A stretch of 64,000 nucleotides of DNA from Oscillospiraceae bacterium. Lineage in GTDB: Bacteria > Bacillota > Clostridia > Oscillospirales > Oscillospiraceae. Positions 26,080 to 35,312 of this stretch are shown one piece after another. Within the stretch, counting starts at the first letter, position 1. Each line of letters starts with the position of its first letter. The notes beneath the pieces are model-generated. The model was not told the origin of the DNA. It worked only from the letters and a program-made list of their open reading frames with translations, and searched no databases. The position numbers and the translations under genes are program-made. The stretch spans positions 1 through 64,000 of the forward strand of contig JAGARK010000040.1 of assembly GCA_017622295.1 (NCBI GenBank), written 5' to 3'.

Positions 26080-26137
26080 TTTGATTACCTCCCGATGTTT
26101 TATATAGGATAACCGGATATCGGAAGATAATTCCCTC

Positions 26138-26166
26138 TTGAAAGGTTCGGGCAAATGGCATATAAT
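26138..26166 (+). promoter_or_regulatory. Promoter of ybaK-like gene
   Basis: TTGAAA (26138-26143), 17-base spacer, TATAAT (26161-26166). The expected start of transcription is only about 10 bases before ATG 26183. Confidence 0.8.
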
Positions 26167-26182
26167 AAGAATCGGTGATTAT

Positions 26183-26656
26183 ATGGCTACGAAAACAAAC
26201 GCTGTTCGTCTGGTCCAGCAGGCGGGAATACCCTGCCGGGAAGAATTTTACGAATTCGACGAAAATGACCTCAATGGCAATCATGCCGCAGCGGCCATCG
26301 GCAAACCAGCCGAAGAGGTTTTTAAAACGCTCGTTGCCCGGGGCGCCAAGTCCGGCATCAATGTATTCTGCATTCCGGTCTGCTGTGAGTTGGATCTGAA
26401 AAAGGCCGCGAAGGCTGCCGGAGATAAAAACATGGAGCTTATTGCTGTGAAAGAGCTGCTGGCTCTGACGGGCTATGTCCGCGGCGGCTGCTCCCCCGTG
26501 GGCATGAAAAAGAAGTATCCCACCTACTTTGACGAAACCTGCCAGCTCTACGACGAGATCGCCGTATCCGCAGGCGCTCGTGGACATCAGATGATCGTCC
26601 CTCCCCTGGCGCTGGCGGAATTGGTGGGTGCAAAACTGGTCGATATTATCCAATAA
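26183..26656 (+). CDS. Cys-tRNA(Pro)/(Cys) deacylase, YbaK/EbsC family
   Basis: A 157-residue YbaK-type trans-editing enzyme that hydrolyses Cys-tRNA(Pro) made in error by prolyl-tRNA synthetase. Motifs: AAAAIGKPAEEVFKTLVARG near residue 33, INVFCIPVCCELDLKKAAKA near 56, YVRGGCSPVGMKKKYPT near 92 (the GGxSPxG signature) and IAVSAGARGHQMIVPP near 121. A longer upstream frame is excluded because the promoter -10 lies within it. The SD is weak (CGGTGA), giving a nearly leaderless mRNA. Confidence 0.9.
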   Translation: MATKTNAVRLVQQAGIPCREEFYEFDENDLNGNHAAAAIGKPAEEVFKTLVARGAKSGINVFCIPVCCELDLKKAAKAAGDKNMELIAVKELLALTGYVRGGCSPVGMKKKYPTYFDETCQLYDEIAVSAGARGHQMIVPPLALAELVGAKLVDIIQ

Positions 26657-26673
26657 AGAAAGGATTTTGAATT

Positions 26674-26922
26674 ATGCAGTATACTTACAGAACCAAGGGA
26701 ACCTGTTCCCAGGCAATCATTTTTGACGTGGAAGACGGCAAGGTCAGCAATGTCCAGTTCCTGGGCGGCTGCAACGGCAACCTGAAGGGCATCAGCGCTC
26801 TGGTTGACGGCATGTCCATCGATGATGTCATCGCAAGAGTCGAGGGCATTACCTGCGGCATGAAGAAGACCTCCTGCCCCGACCAGCTGGCTCAGGCCCT
26901 GAAGGAAGCAAAGAACGCCTAA
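26674..26922 (+). CDS. TIGR03905 TSCPD domain protein
   Basis: An 82-residue protein of the TSCPD-domain TIGR03905 family, found in anaerobes and named for its conserved Thr-Ser-Cys-Pro-Asp. Here the motif is KKTSCPDQLAQAL near residues 67-79, with further Cys in TKGTCSQAIIFDVEDG, FLGGCNGNLKGISAL and ITCGMKK. The domain resembles the C-terminal part of some ribonucleotide reductases; a metal-binding role is inferred from the cysteines only. AAAGAAAGGA precedes the ATG. Co-transcribed with the ybaK-like gene. Confidence 0.9.
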   Translation: MQYTYRTKGTCSQAIIFDVEDGKVSNVQFLGGCNGNLKGISALVDGMSIDDVIARVEGITCGMKKTSCPDQLAQALKEAKNA

Positions 26923-26925
26923 TGC

Positions 26926-26953
26926 AAAACCCACAGCTCCGGCTGTGGGTTTT
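26926..26953. terminator. Bidirectional terminator
   Basis: AAAACCCACAGC/GCTGTGGGTTTT, 12-bp stem and 4-base loop, between convergent genes. The A4 and T4 ends serve both strands. Confidence 0.9.
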
Positions 26954-27647
26954 ATGCTGCCTGATCCATTTGTTCATTCTCGAGCTTTGTAAGCCGGCGG
27001 TAATAAAGGATTCCGATGCCGCTGATCAGAAGGGTAATGACCAGCATCATGACGGACAGAATATAGTTCTCCTCTCCTGCCGCGTCTCCCGTGATGGAGG
27101 ACGTGACCAGAGAAGGAATTCTTCCCACAGCTACAATGGTCAGCCACTGCCGGGTGGTCAGCTTGGTCAGTCCCGCAAAATAACTGAGAAAATCCTTGGG
27201 TGTACCGGGAATCAGCATCAGAAGAAAAGCAATGATTTTTGTCTTTTGGGGATTCTTCAGGAACCGGAATTGATCGATCTGAGCCTGGGGAAAAAACACC
27301 TCCACCAGCCGGACACCGAACCGACGAACCAATGCAAATACCATCCAGCTACCGATCAGAAAGCCTGTCATCGTCAGGGCAGAGCCTTCCCAAAAACCGA
27401 AAGCATATCCCGCCGCCAGCTCAACGGGCTCACCGGGAATGAAAGCTACAAGTACCTGAAGCACCACCATGCCCACAAACAGAATCCGGCCCCACCATCC
27501 ATAGGAATCCACCCAGATCCGGAACGCTTCCGGGTCTTCCGCAAGGCGAACCATGGGTACACCAATAAACCAGCCTGCTGCCAGCATAAACAGTATAAAA
27601 ATCAGCACCGCAGCTGCAAGCACGATCTTTCGATGCTTTTCGCTCAT
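26952..27647 (-). CDS. TVP38/TMEM64 (VTT/DedA-like) membrane protein
   Basis: A 231-residue membrane protein with the VTT (SNARE-associated/DedA-like) domain, a family linked to lipid scrambling or flipping. Features: N-terminal helix (about 8-28), re-entrant VALIPGEPVELAAGYAFGFW near 68-90, a GSWMVFALVRRFGVR segment near 103, LMLIPGTPKDFLSYFAGLTK near 145-165 and two C-terminal helices. The PGxP...G/GTPKD pair are the usual re-entrant hairpins. ATG 27647 has AGGAGGTGA; the longer frame is discarded. Confidence 0.85.
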   Translation of the reverse strand: MSEKHRKIVLAAAVLIFILFMLAAGWFIGVPMVRLAEDPEAFRIWVDSYGWWGRILFVGMVVLQVLVAFIPGEPVELAAGYAFGFWEGSALTMTGFLIGSWMVFALVRRFGVRLVEVFFPQAQIDQFRFLKNPQKTKIIAFLLMLIPGTPKDFLSYFAGLTKLTTRQWLTIVAVGRIPSLVTSSITGDAAGEENYILSVMMLVITLLISGIGILYYRRLTKLENEQMDQAA

Positions 27648-27740
27648 GGTATCACCTCCTGTATTATGATTGTACCACAAAACTCCGCTAATTTAGTTTA
27701 AATTTTGATAAAATTTTCATTTAAGAATCAATTAACCGCC

Positions 27741-27769
27741 TTGTATCGTGCTCCACTGGATGGTAAAAT
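27741..27769 (+). promoter_or_regulatory. Promoter of small lipoprotein gene
   Basis: TTGTAT (27741-27746), 17-base spacer, TAAAAT (27764-27769), 35 bases before ATG 27804. Confidence 0.65.
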
Positions 27770-27803
27770 TAACCCAGATATCAATCCAAACGGAGGTGTG
27801 CAC

Positions 27804-28229
27804 ATGAAAAAATTGCTTGCTGCTCTGCTTGCTGCCATGGTCCTGACAGGCTGCGCCACCGGAGCACCTGCTGAAACGGCCACGGAAATGCCCGCGATCG
27901 AGGGTACGCCGGAGACATTGGATTACACCCTTTATCTTCCCGATCAGGCACCGTTATATTATACCCATAATGACTATGAAGCTGGCGAATCGATCCTGCT
28001 TGAGGAAATCATCTGCACCAACACCACGCAGATCTCCGTGAAAAACTGCGGTGACATTCCTCTGACCTGTAATCTGTACTATCCCGACGATACCGAATAT
28101 CTGATTCAAACCCATACGATCCAGCCAGGAAAAACCGGCAAATTCGGCGGACTGACCTCCCGGTTTACCTATTGCCTGGGGTTCCATTCTGAGGAAAGCG
28201 GAATCATCGATGTAAAGATCAAAGGCTGA
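27804..28229 (+). CDS. Small secreted lipoprotein
   Basis: A 141-residue lipoprotein. The N-terminus MKKLLAALLAAMVLTGCATG has a textbook lipobox LTGC. The mature part begins with a Thr/Glu/Pro-rich linker and then a beta-rich domain of about 95 residues (TLYLPDQAPLYYTHNDYEAG ... SVKNCGDIPLTCNLYYPDD ... LTSRFTYCLGFHSEESGIID). Three cysteines in the mature domain could make a disulfide. No family recognised. ATG 27804 has CGGAGGTG. Monocistronic with its own promoter and terminator. Confidence 0.75.
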   Translation: MKKLLAALLAAMVLTGCATGAPAETATEMPAIEGTPETLDYTLYLPDQAPLYYTHNDYEAGESILLEEIICTNTTQISVKNCGDIPLTCNLYYPDDTEYLIQTHTIQPGKTGKFGGLTSRFTYCLGFHSEESGIIDVKIKG

Positions 28230-28232
28230 TAC

Positions 28233-28266
28233 AAAAAGTCCACAGTCGCGAGACTGTGGACTTTTT
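28233..28266 (+). terminator. Terminator of small lipoprotein gene
   Basis: AAAAAGTCCACAGTC/GACTGTGGACTTTTT, 15-bp stem with GCGA loop and T6. It can also serve the convergent gene ending at 28273. Confidence 0.92.
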
Positions 28267-28272
28267 TGCGTC

Positions 28273-28746
28273 TTATGATGGAAACATCAGATTGCCGCCG
28301 TTTCGCTGAAGCAATTTCATGTACATCCGCTCCAGAAATTCCGGCTCATTGGCAGGCGAGATAACTTCATCCATATCCTCCTCCAGGATCCAGGGAAGCT
28401 CGATCTCTCCGACCTCCAGCTTGAAGGTATCCTCGTCGATGACATCTCCCATGACCGGTACACCGTCCACCATGATGGGGCCGGAACCCACCTGGGCGAT
28501 CCTGCCGGTAACCTTATAGGCCAGCAGGCAAAGGGTCGGCTCAAAGGGATACATTTCAGAAGGTCCTTCGATCTGCACAAAAAACCGATCCAGGAAGCTG
28601 CGCAGATTCGGATATTCCCGGTCCACGACACGGTAGTAGTTTTCGCAATAGCCGCAGGTGCAGTGGGAACCCAGCGCATGGGCAGCATGGGCCTTCGTCC
28701 TGGTGACATCCACTTCGAAGACCCAGTCGTCGATTCTGATGGTCAT
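28273..28746 (-). CDS. Conserved hypothetical protein with CxCxxC motif
   Basis: A 157-residue protein I cannot assign. Near residues 29-34 it has HCTCGYCENYYR, a CxCxxC-type cluster preceded by His residues, which suggests a zinc or Fe-S site. The rest is mixed alpha/beta with no membrane segment (FEVDVTRTKAHAAHALGSH; VGSGPIMVDGVPVMGDVIDE; ELPWILEEDMDEVISPANEP). It overlaps engB by 4 bases (ATGA), so it is translated from the lon-engB transcript. The coupling hints at a housekeeping role. Confidence 0.7.
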   Translation of the reverse strand: MTIRIDDWVFEVDVTRTKAHAAHALGSHCTCGYCENYYRVVDREYPNLRSFLDRFFVQIEGPSEMYPFEPTLCLLAYKVTGRIAQVGSGPIMVDGVPVMGDVIDEDTFKLEVGEIELPWILEEDMDEVISPANEPEFLERMYMKLLQRNGGNLMFPS

Positions 28747-29327
28747 TTTTCGGCCTTTTCCAGGATCAGGCGGATCAATTCGTCTCTGCCGTTACCCTTT
28801 TCCGCAGAGAACGGAATGATGGGGCAGTTTTCGGGCAGCTCCAGATCCTCCCGGATGGTCACGAGATTAGGCTCCAGCTCGCTCTTTTTCAGCTTGTCCA
28901 TCTTGTTGGCAACCACCACAAAGGGACATCCGCTGTCCAGGAACCAACGGGCCATGGTGATGTCATTGAGCGTGGGCGGATGGCGATAGTCCACGATCAG
29001 CACGCCCAGGTCGATGCGGCCGGCGGCGAAATAATCCTCCATCAGCTTGCTCCAGCGGGCCTTTTCGCTGGCGGAAACCTTTGCAAAGCCATAACCGGGC
29101 AGGTCTACGAAGTAGCACTTGCGATCGATGGTGAAGTAGTTGACATGGATGGTCTTACCAGGCTTTTCACCCACGCGGGCGAAATTCTTCCGGTTCAGGA
29201 TCCGGTTGATGACGGAGGACTTGCCCACATTGGATTTGCCCGCAAAGGCAATCTCCGGCAGCCGGTTCTTTGGGAAATCCTTGTTGGATGCTGCCGAAAT
29301 CAAAAATTCAACATTCTGAAAATTCAT
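28743..29327 (-). CDS. engB: Ribosome biogenesis GTPase EngB/YsxC
   Basis: GTPase needed for 50S subunit maturation. The 194 residues hold G1 GKSNVGKSSVIN near 31-42, G2 region GKTIHVNYF near 59, G3 DLPGYG near 75-80, G4 VANKMDKL near 137-144 and G5 IPFSAEKG near 170-177. Directly follows lon, as in many Firmicutes. Confidence 0.95.
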   Translation of the reverse strand: MNFQNVEFLISAASNKDFPKNRLPEIAFAGKSNVGKSSVINRILNRKNFARVGEKPGKTIHVNYFTIDRKCYFVDLPGYGFAKVSASEKARWSKLMEDYFAAGRIDLGVLIVDYRHPPTLNDITMARWFLDSGCPFVVVANKMDKLKKSELEPNLVTIREDLELPENCPIIPFSAEKGNGRDELIRLILEKAEK

Positions 29328-29341
29328 TCTTTACCTCTATC

Positions 29342-31744
29342 TTACTGGCGAATACCGGGCTTGCGGGCCTTGGTCTTCACATCTTCGGGAATGTCGGACA
29401 GGATCGTCACACCCATCTCAGGCTTTCGGTTCAGGGCCGTTTCCAGAACCGTATCCACGGTGGCTGCCACCACAAAGTTCAGCTGCTTGCGGACGGTCTG
29501 ATCGATCTCGGCCAGATCCCGCTCATTGTCCCTGGGAATGATAACGGTGGAGATACCGTGACGCAGAGCCGCCATGGTCTTCTCCTTCAGACCGCCAATG
29601 GCCATCACCCGGCCCCGCAGGGAAATCTCTCCGGTCATAGCCACATCCCGACGAACAGTAGCACCGGTCAGGGCGGAAACCATGGCGGTACAGACGGTTA
29701 CACCGGCACTGGGGCCGTCCTTGGGCACCGCACCCTCGGGGAAATGGACATGGATGTCCTTGGTCTTGTAGAAATCAGTGGGAACACCCAGCTTTTCAGC
29801 GTTAGCGCGGATATAGCTCAGGGCAGCGTGGGCTGATTCCTTCATCACATCGCCCAGATTGCCGGTGAGCTCCAGCTTGCCGGAGCCATCCATCACATTG
29901 ACCTCCACTTCCAGAGTCTCACCGCCCACGGAGGTCCAGGCTAGGCCGGTAACCAGACCCACCTGATCGTTGCAGGGCAGACGGTCCGGCAGGAACTTAC
30001 GGATACCCAGGAACTTTTCAACATTGGAGCCGGTGACGGTGATCCGCTTGGGCTTCTCCTGCTCCAGAACCTCCATGTCCGCCTTGCGGCAGATTTCCGC
30101 AAAGCACCGTTCCAGCTTTCTGACACCGGATTCTCTGGTGTAGCAGGTGACGATCTCCCGGATGGCGTCGTCGGTGATGCGCAGCTGGGTCTTCTTCAGG
30201 CCGTGCTTTTCCATCTGCTTGGGGATCAGATGATTCTTTGCGATCATCAGCTTCTCTTCGTCGGTGTAAGAGCCCAGCTCAATGACCTCCATACGGTCCA
30301 GCAAGGGCCTCGGCACCGTATCGAGGGTGTTGGCAGTGGTAATGAAGACGCAGTCGGACAGGTCATAGGGAATCTCCAGGAAATGATCCCGGTAGGTTCC
30401 GTTCTGCTCGCCGTCCAGCACCTCCAGCAGCGCAGCGCTGGGATCACCACGGTGGTCACGGCCCAGCTTGTCGATCTCATCCAGCAGCAGCACAGGGTTA
30501 GAAGAACCTGCCTGGATCATGCCGGCGATGATGCGGCCGGGCATGGCACCGACATAGGTCTTCCGGTGGCCCCGGATATCTGCCTCGTCATGGACGCCGC
30601 CGAGAGAAATCCGGGCCATTTTCCGGTTCAGGCTCCGGGCAATGGAGTAAGCAATGGAAGTCTTACCCACACCGGGAGGACCCACCAGACAGATGATCTG
30701 CGGGGGCATATTGGGCGCCATCTTCCGGACCGCAATGGTCTCCAGGATACGCTCCTTGACCTTCTCAAGACCGTAGTGGTCATGCTCCAGGATTTTCCGG
30801 GCAGCGGTCACATCAATGCGTTCTTTGGTTTTCACGTTCCAGGGCAGCTCCAGGACGGTGTCCAGGTAATTGCGCAGAACGGCAGCTTCAGAGGAACCGA
30901 AGGGCTGCTTCTTCAGCCGGCTCAGATCCTTCAGCAGCTTTTTCTCGGAGTCCTCCGGCAGGTTCAGCAGGAGAATCTGCTTTTCATATTCGGCAAACTC
31001 ATTTTCGTCGTCACCTTCGCCCAGCTCGTCCCGGAGAACCTTGATCTGCTCACGCAGATAGTAGTCCTTCTGGTTCTGGTCGATGTTTGCCTTGGTTTTT
31101 TCCTGAATCTCTGCTTCCAGCTTCAGCATTTCCACTTCCTGGCGCAGCAGCTTCACTGCCATCTCCAGGCGGCGGACAGGATGCAGCTGGCAGAGCATTC
31201 TGGCCTTGTCGGTAAATTCAATGCCGGAATTCTGAGCAATGGAGTCGGCGATAAAGCCTGAATTCTCCGAGGCCAGCATCCGCAGCTGGATGGTCTGTAC
31301 CGGATGTTCCGCCAGATCCATGTAGCCTGCGTAGAGGGCATTGGCCTCCCGGCGCAGTGCACGGGCCCGGACGGTATCGGCAATATCCATTTCGGGAACC
31401 GCCTCCACGAAGCCATACAGATAAGGTTCCGTCTGGTACAGCTCCTGAATCCTTGCGCGGCACAATCCCGTGACCAGAACCCGCAGATTCTCTCCCTGGG
31501 CCTTGAGCACCTGCTTGATTTGGGCAACAACGCCTATGGGATACAGACCGTCGAGACCGGGATCATTCTCCAGCAGATCCTTCTGAGGAATCAGCAGAAT
31601 GGTCTGGTCCTTTTTCATGGCCTCGTCCAACGCCAGGATGGACTTCTTCCGACCTACGTCAAAATGGACGGTCTGGTCAGGGAAAACAGCCAGGCCCCGG
31701 AGCGCCAGAACCGGGAGCTTACCGGAAACGATTTGTTCACTCAA
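29342..31744 (-). CDS. lon: ATP-dependent protease Lon
   Basis: Homohexameric AAA+ serine protease. The 800 residues show the N-domain (about 1-200), a coiled linker (200-300), Walker A GPPGVGKTSIAYSIARSLN near 353, Walker B PVLLLDEIDKLG near 416, and the Ser-Lys protease domain with PKDGPSAGVTVCTAMVSAL (Ser) and the following ISLRGRVMAIGGLKEKTMAAL (Lys). The start is TTG at 31744: AAGGAGGGAG lies 6-9 bases upstream and no ATG fits. Expression probably depends on read-through of the clpX terminator or an unseen promoter. Confidence 0.95.
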   Translation of the reverse strand: MSEQIVSGKLPVLALRGLAVFPDQTVHFDVGRKKSILALDEAMKKDQTILLIPQKDLLENDPGLDGLYPIGVVAQIKQVLKAQGENLRVLVTGLCRARIQELYQTEPYLYGFVEAVPEMDIADTVRARALRREANALYAGYMDLAEHPVQTIQLRMLASENSGFIADSIAQNSGIEFTDKARMLCQLHPVRRLEMAVKLLRQEVEMLKLEAEIQEKTKANIDQNQKDYYLREQIKVLRDELGEGDDENEFAEYEKQILLLNLPEDSEKKLLKDLSRLKKQPFGSSEAAVLRNYLDTVLELPWNVKTKERIDVTAARKILEHDHYGLEKVKERILETIAVRKMAPNMPPQIICLVGPPGVGKTSIAYSIARSLNRKMARISLGGVHDEADIRGHRKTYVGAMPGRIIAGMIQAGSSNPVLLLDEIDKLGRDHRGDPSAALLEVLDGEQNGTYRDHFLEIPYDLSDCVFITTANTLDTVPRPLLDRMEVIELGSYTDEEKLMIAKNHLIPKQMEKHGLKKTQLRITDDAIREIVTCYTRESGVRKLERCFAEICRKADMEVLEQEKPKRITVTGSNVEKFLGIRKFLPDRLPCNDQVGLVTGLAWTSVGGETLEVEVNVMDGSGKLELTGNLGDVMKESAHAALSYIRANAEKLGVPTDFYKTKDIHVHFPEGAVPKDGPSAGVTVCTAMVSALTGATVRRDVAMTGEISLRGRVMAIGGLKEKTMAALRHGISTVIIPRDNERDLAEIDQTVRKQLNFVVAATVDTVLETALNRKPEMGVTILSDIPEDVKTKARKPGIRQ

Positions 31745-31772
31745 GGGAATCTCCCTCCTTAAAATAACAAAA

Positions 31773-31795
31773 AAGGGGTAGCAAAACTACCCCCT
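31773..31795 (-). terminator. Terminator between clpX and lon
   Basis: GGGGTAG/CTACCCC with a 5-base loop and, on the minus strand, T6. It lies just after the clpX stop, so lon is probably transcribed at a lower level. Confidence 0.88.
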
Positions 31796-31805
31796 TCTGA
31801 AAAGA

Positions 31806-33068
31806 TTATTTTCTGGAACCCAGCTTTTCTCTGGGGTTTGCTGCATCACGAATGATGTCAGGTTCACCGCCCAGAACACAGTCCGGGGTGATGATGACCT
31901 TCCGGATGGAAAGATCGGAAGGGATCTTGAACATGATCTTCATCATGATGGACTCCATGATGGACCGCAGACCTCTTGCGCCGATCTGGCGGTCAACGGC
32001 CTTCTGAGCGATCAGCTCCAGAGCAGCGGGATGCAGCTCCAGCTCCACATTGTCCAGGCCAACCAGCTTCTTATACTGCTTTGCCAGGGCATTCTTGGGC
32101 TCCACCAGAATCCGGATCAGATCGTCCTTGTCCAGGCTCTTCAGGCAGGTGATCACCGGCATACGGCCCACCAGCTCGGGAATGATGCCGAACTTCAGCA
32201 GATCGTCGGGCTCCACCTGAGCCAGCAGCTTACCCACGTCGCGCTTTTTCTTGCTCTCGACCGGGGCATCAAAGCCGATGGCGCTGCGATCGGTGCGCTT
32301 CTCGATGACCTTATCCAGACCATCAAAGGCGCCGCCGCAGATGAAGAGAATATTGGTGGTGTCCACCTGGATCATTTCCTGCTGGGGATGCTTGCGTCCG
32401 CCCTGAGGGGGAACGTTCGCAACGGTGCCTTCCAGGATCTTCAGCAGAGCCTGCTGGACACCTTCACCGGAAACGTCACGGGTGATGGAGGTATTTTCGC
32501 TCTTGCGGGCAATCTTATCCATCTCATCGATATAGATGATGCCCCGCTGCGCCAGCTCCACATCGAACTCAGCAGCCTGCAGCAGACGCAGGAGAATATT
32601 CTCCACATCGTCGCCAACGTAACCGGCCTCGGTCAGCGTGGTGGCGTCAGCAATCGCAAAAGGAACATTCAGGATCTTGGCCAGAGTCTGGGCGAAGAGG
32701 GTCTTGCCGCAGCCGGTGGGTCCAATGAGAAGAATGTTGCTCTTCTGCAGCTCCACATCGGAGTCAGAGCCGAAATAGATGCGCTTATAGTGGTTGTAAA
32801 CAGCCACACTCAGCGCAACCTTTGCTTCGTCCTGACCGATGATATACTGGTCCATAAAGGACTTGATCTCCATGGGAGTAGGCAGACTCTCCGGAGCGCG
32901 GAGGTTGCCGTTTTCGTCATAAACGATCTCGTCACGGAGCAGTTCACTGCAAGCCTGAACACAGTCGCTGCAGATATAAACGCCGGGTCCGGCAATCAGC
33001 CGGGACGCCTGGCTCTCCCGCTTGCCGCAGAAGCTGCAGCGAATGGGCTGCTCATTATTTCTTGCCAT
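31806..33068 (-). CDS. clpX: ATP-dependent Clp protease ATPase subunit ClpX
   Basis: AAA+ unfoldase partner of ClpP. The N-terminal zinc domain has [12 protein letters not shown] and CSDCVQAC (residues about 12-40). Walker [19 protein letters not shown] near 115, [15 protein letters not shown] near 150, Walker [11 protein letters not shown] near 176 and the ClpP-binding IGF loop within SAIGFDA near 270. The 420-residue length is normal. Confidence 0.96.
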   Translation of the reverse strand: MARNNEQPIRCSFCGKRESQASRLIAGPGVYICSDCVQACSELLRDEIVYDENGNLRAPESLPTPMEIKSFMDQYIIGQDEAKVALSVAVYNHYKRIYFGSDSDVELQKSNILLIGPTGCGKTLFAQTLAKILNVPFAIADATTLTEAGYVGDDVENILLRLLQAAEFDVELAQRGIIYIDEMDKIARKSENTSITRDVSGEGVQQALLKILEGTVANVPPQGGRKHPQQEMIQVDTTNILFICGGAFDGLDKVIEKRTDRSAIGFDAPVESKKKRDVGKLLAQVEPDDLLKFGIIPELVGRMPVITCLKSLDKDDLIRILVEPKNALAKQYKKLVGLDNVELELHPAALELIAQKAVDRQIGARGLRSIMESIMMKIMFKIPSDLSIRKVIITPDCVLGGEPDIIRDAANPREKLGSRK

Positions 33069-33089
33069 GCACTCAGGTCGCCTTTCTAA

Positions 33090-33671
33090 TTAGTGATGAT
33101 CAAGCACCCGGTCAACAAGGCCGAAAGCCAGTGCCTCTTCGGCGGTCATGAAATTATCACGCTCACAGGCATCGGCGACAACCTCAACCGGCTTTCCGCA
33201 GTTTTCGGCCAGAATGCGGTTCATGCGCTCCTTGATGGTCTGCAGACGCTTCATGTGGATGGCCATGTCGGTGATCTGACCCTGGGTACCGGCAGAGGGC
33301 TGGTGGATCATGATCTCGGCGTTGGGCAGTGCCAAACGCTTGCCCTTGGTGCCGGCGCTCAGCAGGAAGGCGCCCATAGAGGCAGCCATGCCGACACAGA
33401 TGGTAGCCACATCGCACTTGATGTACTTCATAGTGTCGTAAATGGCCATACCTGCGGTAACGGAGCCGCCGGGGCTATTGATGTAAAACTGGATATCCTT
33501 ATCCGGGTCCTGGGCCTCCAGGTACAGCAGCTGGGCAACCACTAATGATGCGGTGGTGTCGTTGACTTCCTCGGACAGGAAAATGATACGGTCGTTCAGC
33601 AGACGGGAGAAAATATCGAAGCTGCGCTCACCGCGGCTGGTCTGCTCAACAACATAGGGTACGAAACTCAT
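33090..33671 (-). CDS. clpP: ATP-dependent Clp protease proteolytic subunit
   Basis: Serine peptidase of ClpXP. The 193 residues include [20 protein letters not shown] near 66-85, the nucleophile [11 protein letters not shown] (Ser near 98), and [12 protein letters not shown] (His near 123). ATG 33671 is preceded by AAAGGAGA; a longer frame of 53 residues lies in the upstream gap and has no family match. Lies between tig and clpX. Confidence 0.96.
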   Translation of the reverse strand: MSFVPYVVEQTSRGERSFDIFSRLLNDRIIFLSEEVNDTTASLVVAQLLYLEAQDPDKDIQFYINSPGGSVTAGMAIYDTMKYIKCDVATICVGMAASMGAFLLSAGTKGKRLALPNAEIMIHQPSAGTQGQITDMAIHMKRLQTIKERMNRILAENCGKPVEVVADACERDNFMTAEEALAFGLVDRVLDHH

Positions 33672-33913
33672 GGTGATGTCTCCTTTCAGGAATGGGAAAC
33701 AAGGGTCAAATCGACAAGAACGGATGGCGAGAGATTTCGGTCCAAACTGCAGAGTTGGGCCGGAAGATCCGACAGCCGTTGCAGACGATTTGATCAGCGT
33801 TTCCTTAAGGGCTTGAAACATTCTAACCATTTCAGAGGAAGGTTATTCCTCGCCGTGAGTATGTTAGATCACATTGCGGGCAGAGCCCGCAATGTGACAG
33901 ATTGCAAAATGAA
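33672..33913. other. tig-clpP intergenic region
   Basis: A 242-base gap. It contains a 12-bp hairpin, TCACATTGCGGG/CCCGCAATGTGA (33870-33898), probably the tig terminator although no U-tract follows. GGTCAAA at 33704-33710 is a half-match to a CtsR site but lacks the second repeat. No clear promoter for clpP is seen. Confidence 0.5.
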
Positions 33914-35197
33914 TTACTCAGCCTTGGGAGCAACAGCAACAGCGGACTCGGTGATGACCTTGACAGCCTTGCGGTTCTCGATGGAAGCCTTCAGCTCCTC
34001 AGCGGGGATCATGGACTTGATCTTGTCCAGCTCCAGCTCGTACTGCTTGGCCAGGGACTCGTACTCAGCGTTCATGTCGTCCTCGGTGACCTCGATGCCC
34101 TCAGCGGCGATGATGGCTTCCAGGGTCACGTTGACCTTGGCCTGCTTCTCAGCCTGGGGACGGAAAGCGTTGCGCATGGTGGAGACGTCGCCGCCCATCA
34201 TCTTTGCGTAAGCTTCCATGGAGTAGCCACTCATCTGCAGCTGGTAGCCGAAACGCTCCATCTGGTTGTCCAGCTCAGCCTCGATCAGGGCAGCGGGCAT
34301 ATCGACGGTGGTGTTGGCTGCAGCCTTCTCAACAGCGGCATCCTCGAACGCAGCCTTAGCCTGCTTCTCAGCGGATTCCAGAGCCTTGGCGCGGATGTCG
34401 TTCTTCAGCTCTTCCAGGGACTCGAACTCGGAGACGTCCTTGGCGAACTCGTCGTCGATGGCGGGAACGGTGGTCACGGTGACCTTGTTCAGCTTGACAT
34501 GGAAAACAACTGCCTTGCCTGCCAGGTTTTCAGCGTGATAGTCAGCGGGGAAAGTGACGTCCAGGTCCTTCTCCTCGCCTGCAGTCATACCGACGACCTG
34601 CTCTTCAAAACCGGGGATGAAGGAGCCGGAGCCCAGCTTCAGATCAAAAGCTTCGCCCTTGCCGCCATCGAATGCAACGCCGTCCAGGAAGCCTTCGAAG
34701 TCGATGTTGGCGGTGTCGCCCAGCTCAGCAGCCTTCTCAACGATCTCGGTGGAAGCAACGTTCTGAGCCATGCGGTTCAGCTCGGCCTCGACCTGAGCGT
34801 CGGAAACCTCAACAGGAGCCTGCTCGACTTCCAGACCCTTGTACTGGCCCAGGGTGACCTCGGGATAAACGTCGGTGGTGAAGGTCAGGGTGCAGGAGTT
34901 GTCATCGCCAACTTCCAGGTTGGTCAGGTTGGGGCGGCCGATGGCCTTGATATCAGCAACAGCAAAGGTGTAAACCTCGCCGAAGACCTCTTCCAGACCG
35001 TCCTCGACGAAAACATGCTTGCCGTACATAGCCTCGATCATCTTGCGGGGAGCCTTGCCGCGGCGGAAGCCGGGGATCTGGATGCTCTTGCGCTGCTTCA
35101 GATAAGCGGCGTTGATGCCCTTCTCCATCAGCTCGGCGTCGATCTCAACGACGACAGTAGCCTGATTGCCGTTCTTTTCAATGCTCTTGACATTCAT
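33914..35197 (-). CDS. tig: Trigger factor
   Basis: Ribosome-associated chaperone and prolyl isomerase. The 427 residues show the ribosome-binding domain with PGFRRGKAPRKMIEAMYG near 41-58 (the GFRxGxxP signature), the FKBP-type PPIase domain near 150-240 (GDTANIDFEGFLDGVAFDGG, FIPGFEEQVVGM) and a long helical C-domain. ATG 35197 has AGGAGGATT; the upstream extension is not homologous. Heads the tig-clpP-clpX-lon cluster with its own promoter. Confidence 0.95.
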   Translation of the reverse strand: MNVKSIEKNGNQATVVVEIDAELMEKGINAAYLKQRKSIQIPGFRRGKAPRKMIEAMYGKHVFVEDGLEEVFGEVYTFAVADIKAIGRPNLTNLEVGDDNSCTLTFTTDVYPEVTLGQYKGLEVEQAPVEVSDAQVEAELNRMAQNVASTEIVEKAAELGDTANIDFEGFLDGVAFDGGKGEAFDLKLGSGSFIPGFEEQVVGMTAGEEKDLDVTFPADYHAENLAGKAVVFHVKLNKVTVTTVPAIDDEFAKDVSEFESLEELKNDIRAKALESAEKQAKAAFEDAAVEKAAANTTVDMPAALIEAELDNQMERFGYQLQMSGYSMEAYAKMMGGDVSTMRNAFRPQAEKQAKVNVTLEAIIAAEGIEVTEDDMNAEYESLAKQYELELDKIKSMIPAEELKASIENRKAVKVITESAVAVAPKAE

Positions 35198-35264
35198 GGT
35201 TAATAATCCTCCTGAAACTGATTCCCACAGGGGAACCATTTTATATATATTTTGCAACCGTAAC

Positions 35265-35293
35265 ATTCTATCAGAGAAATGCCAGATTGTCCA
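35265..35293 (-). promoter_or_regulatory. Promoter of tig
   Basis: Minus strand TGGACA (35293-35288), 17-base spacer, TAGAAT (35270-35265), about 70 bases upstream of the tig start. Confidence 0.7.
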
Positions 35294-35312
35294 CTGTTTT
35301 TTCTAAAATTCT

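Noticed and set aside
33704..33720. CtsR operator upstream of clpP
   Set aside because: Only one GGTCAAA half is present; the second heptamer fails, and no ctsR gene is in the window.
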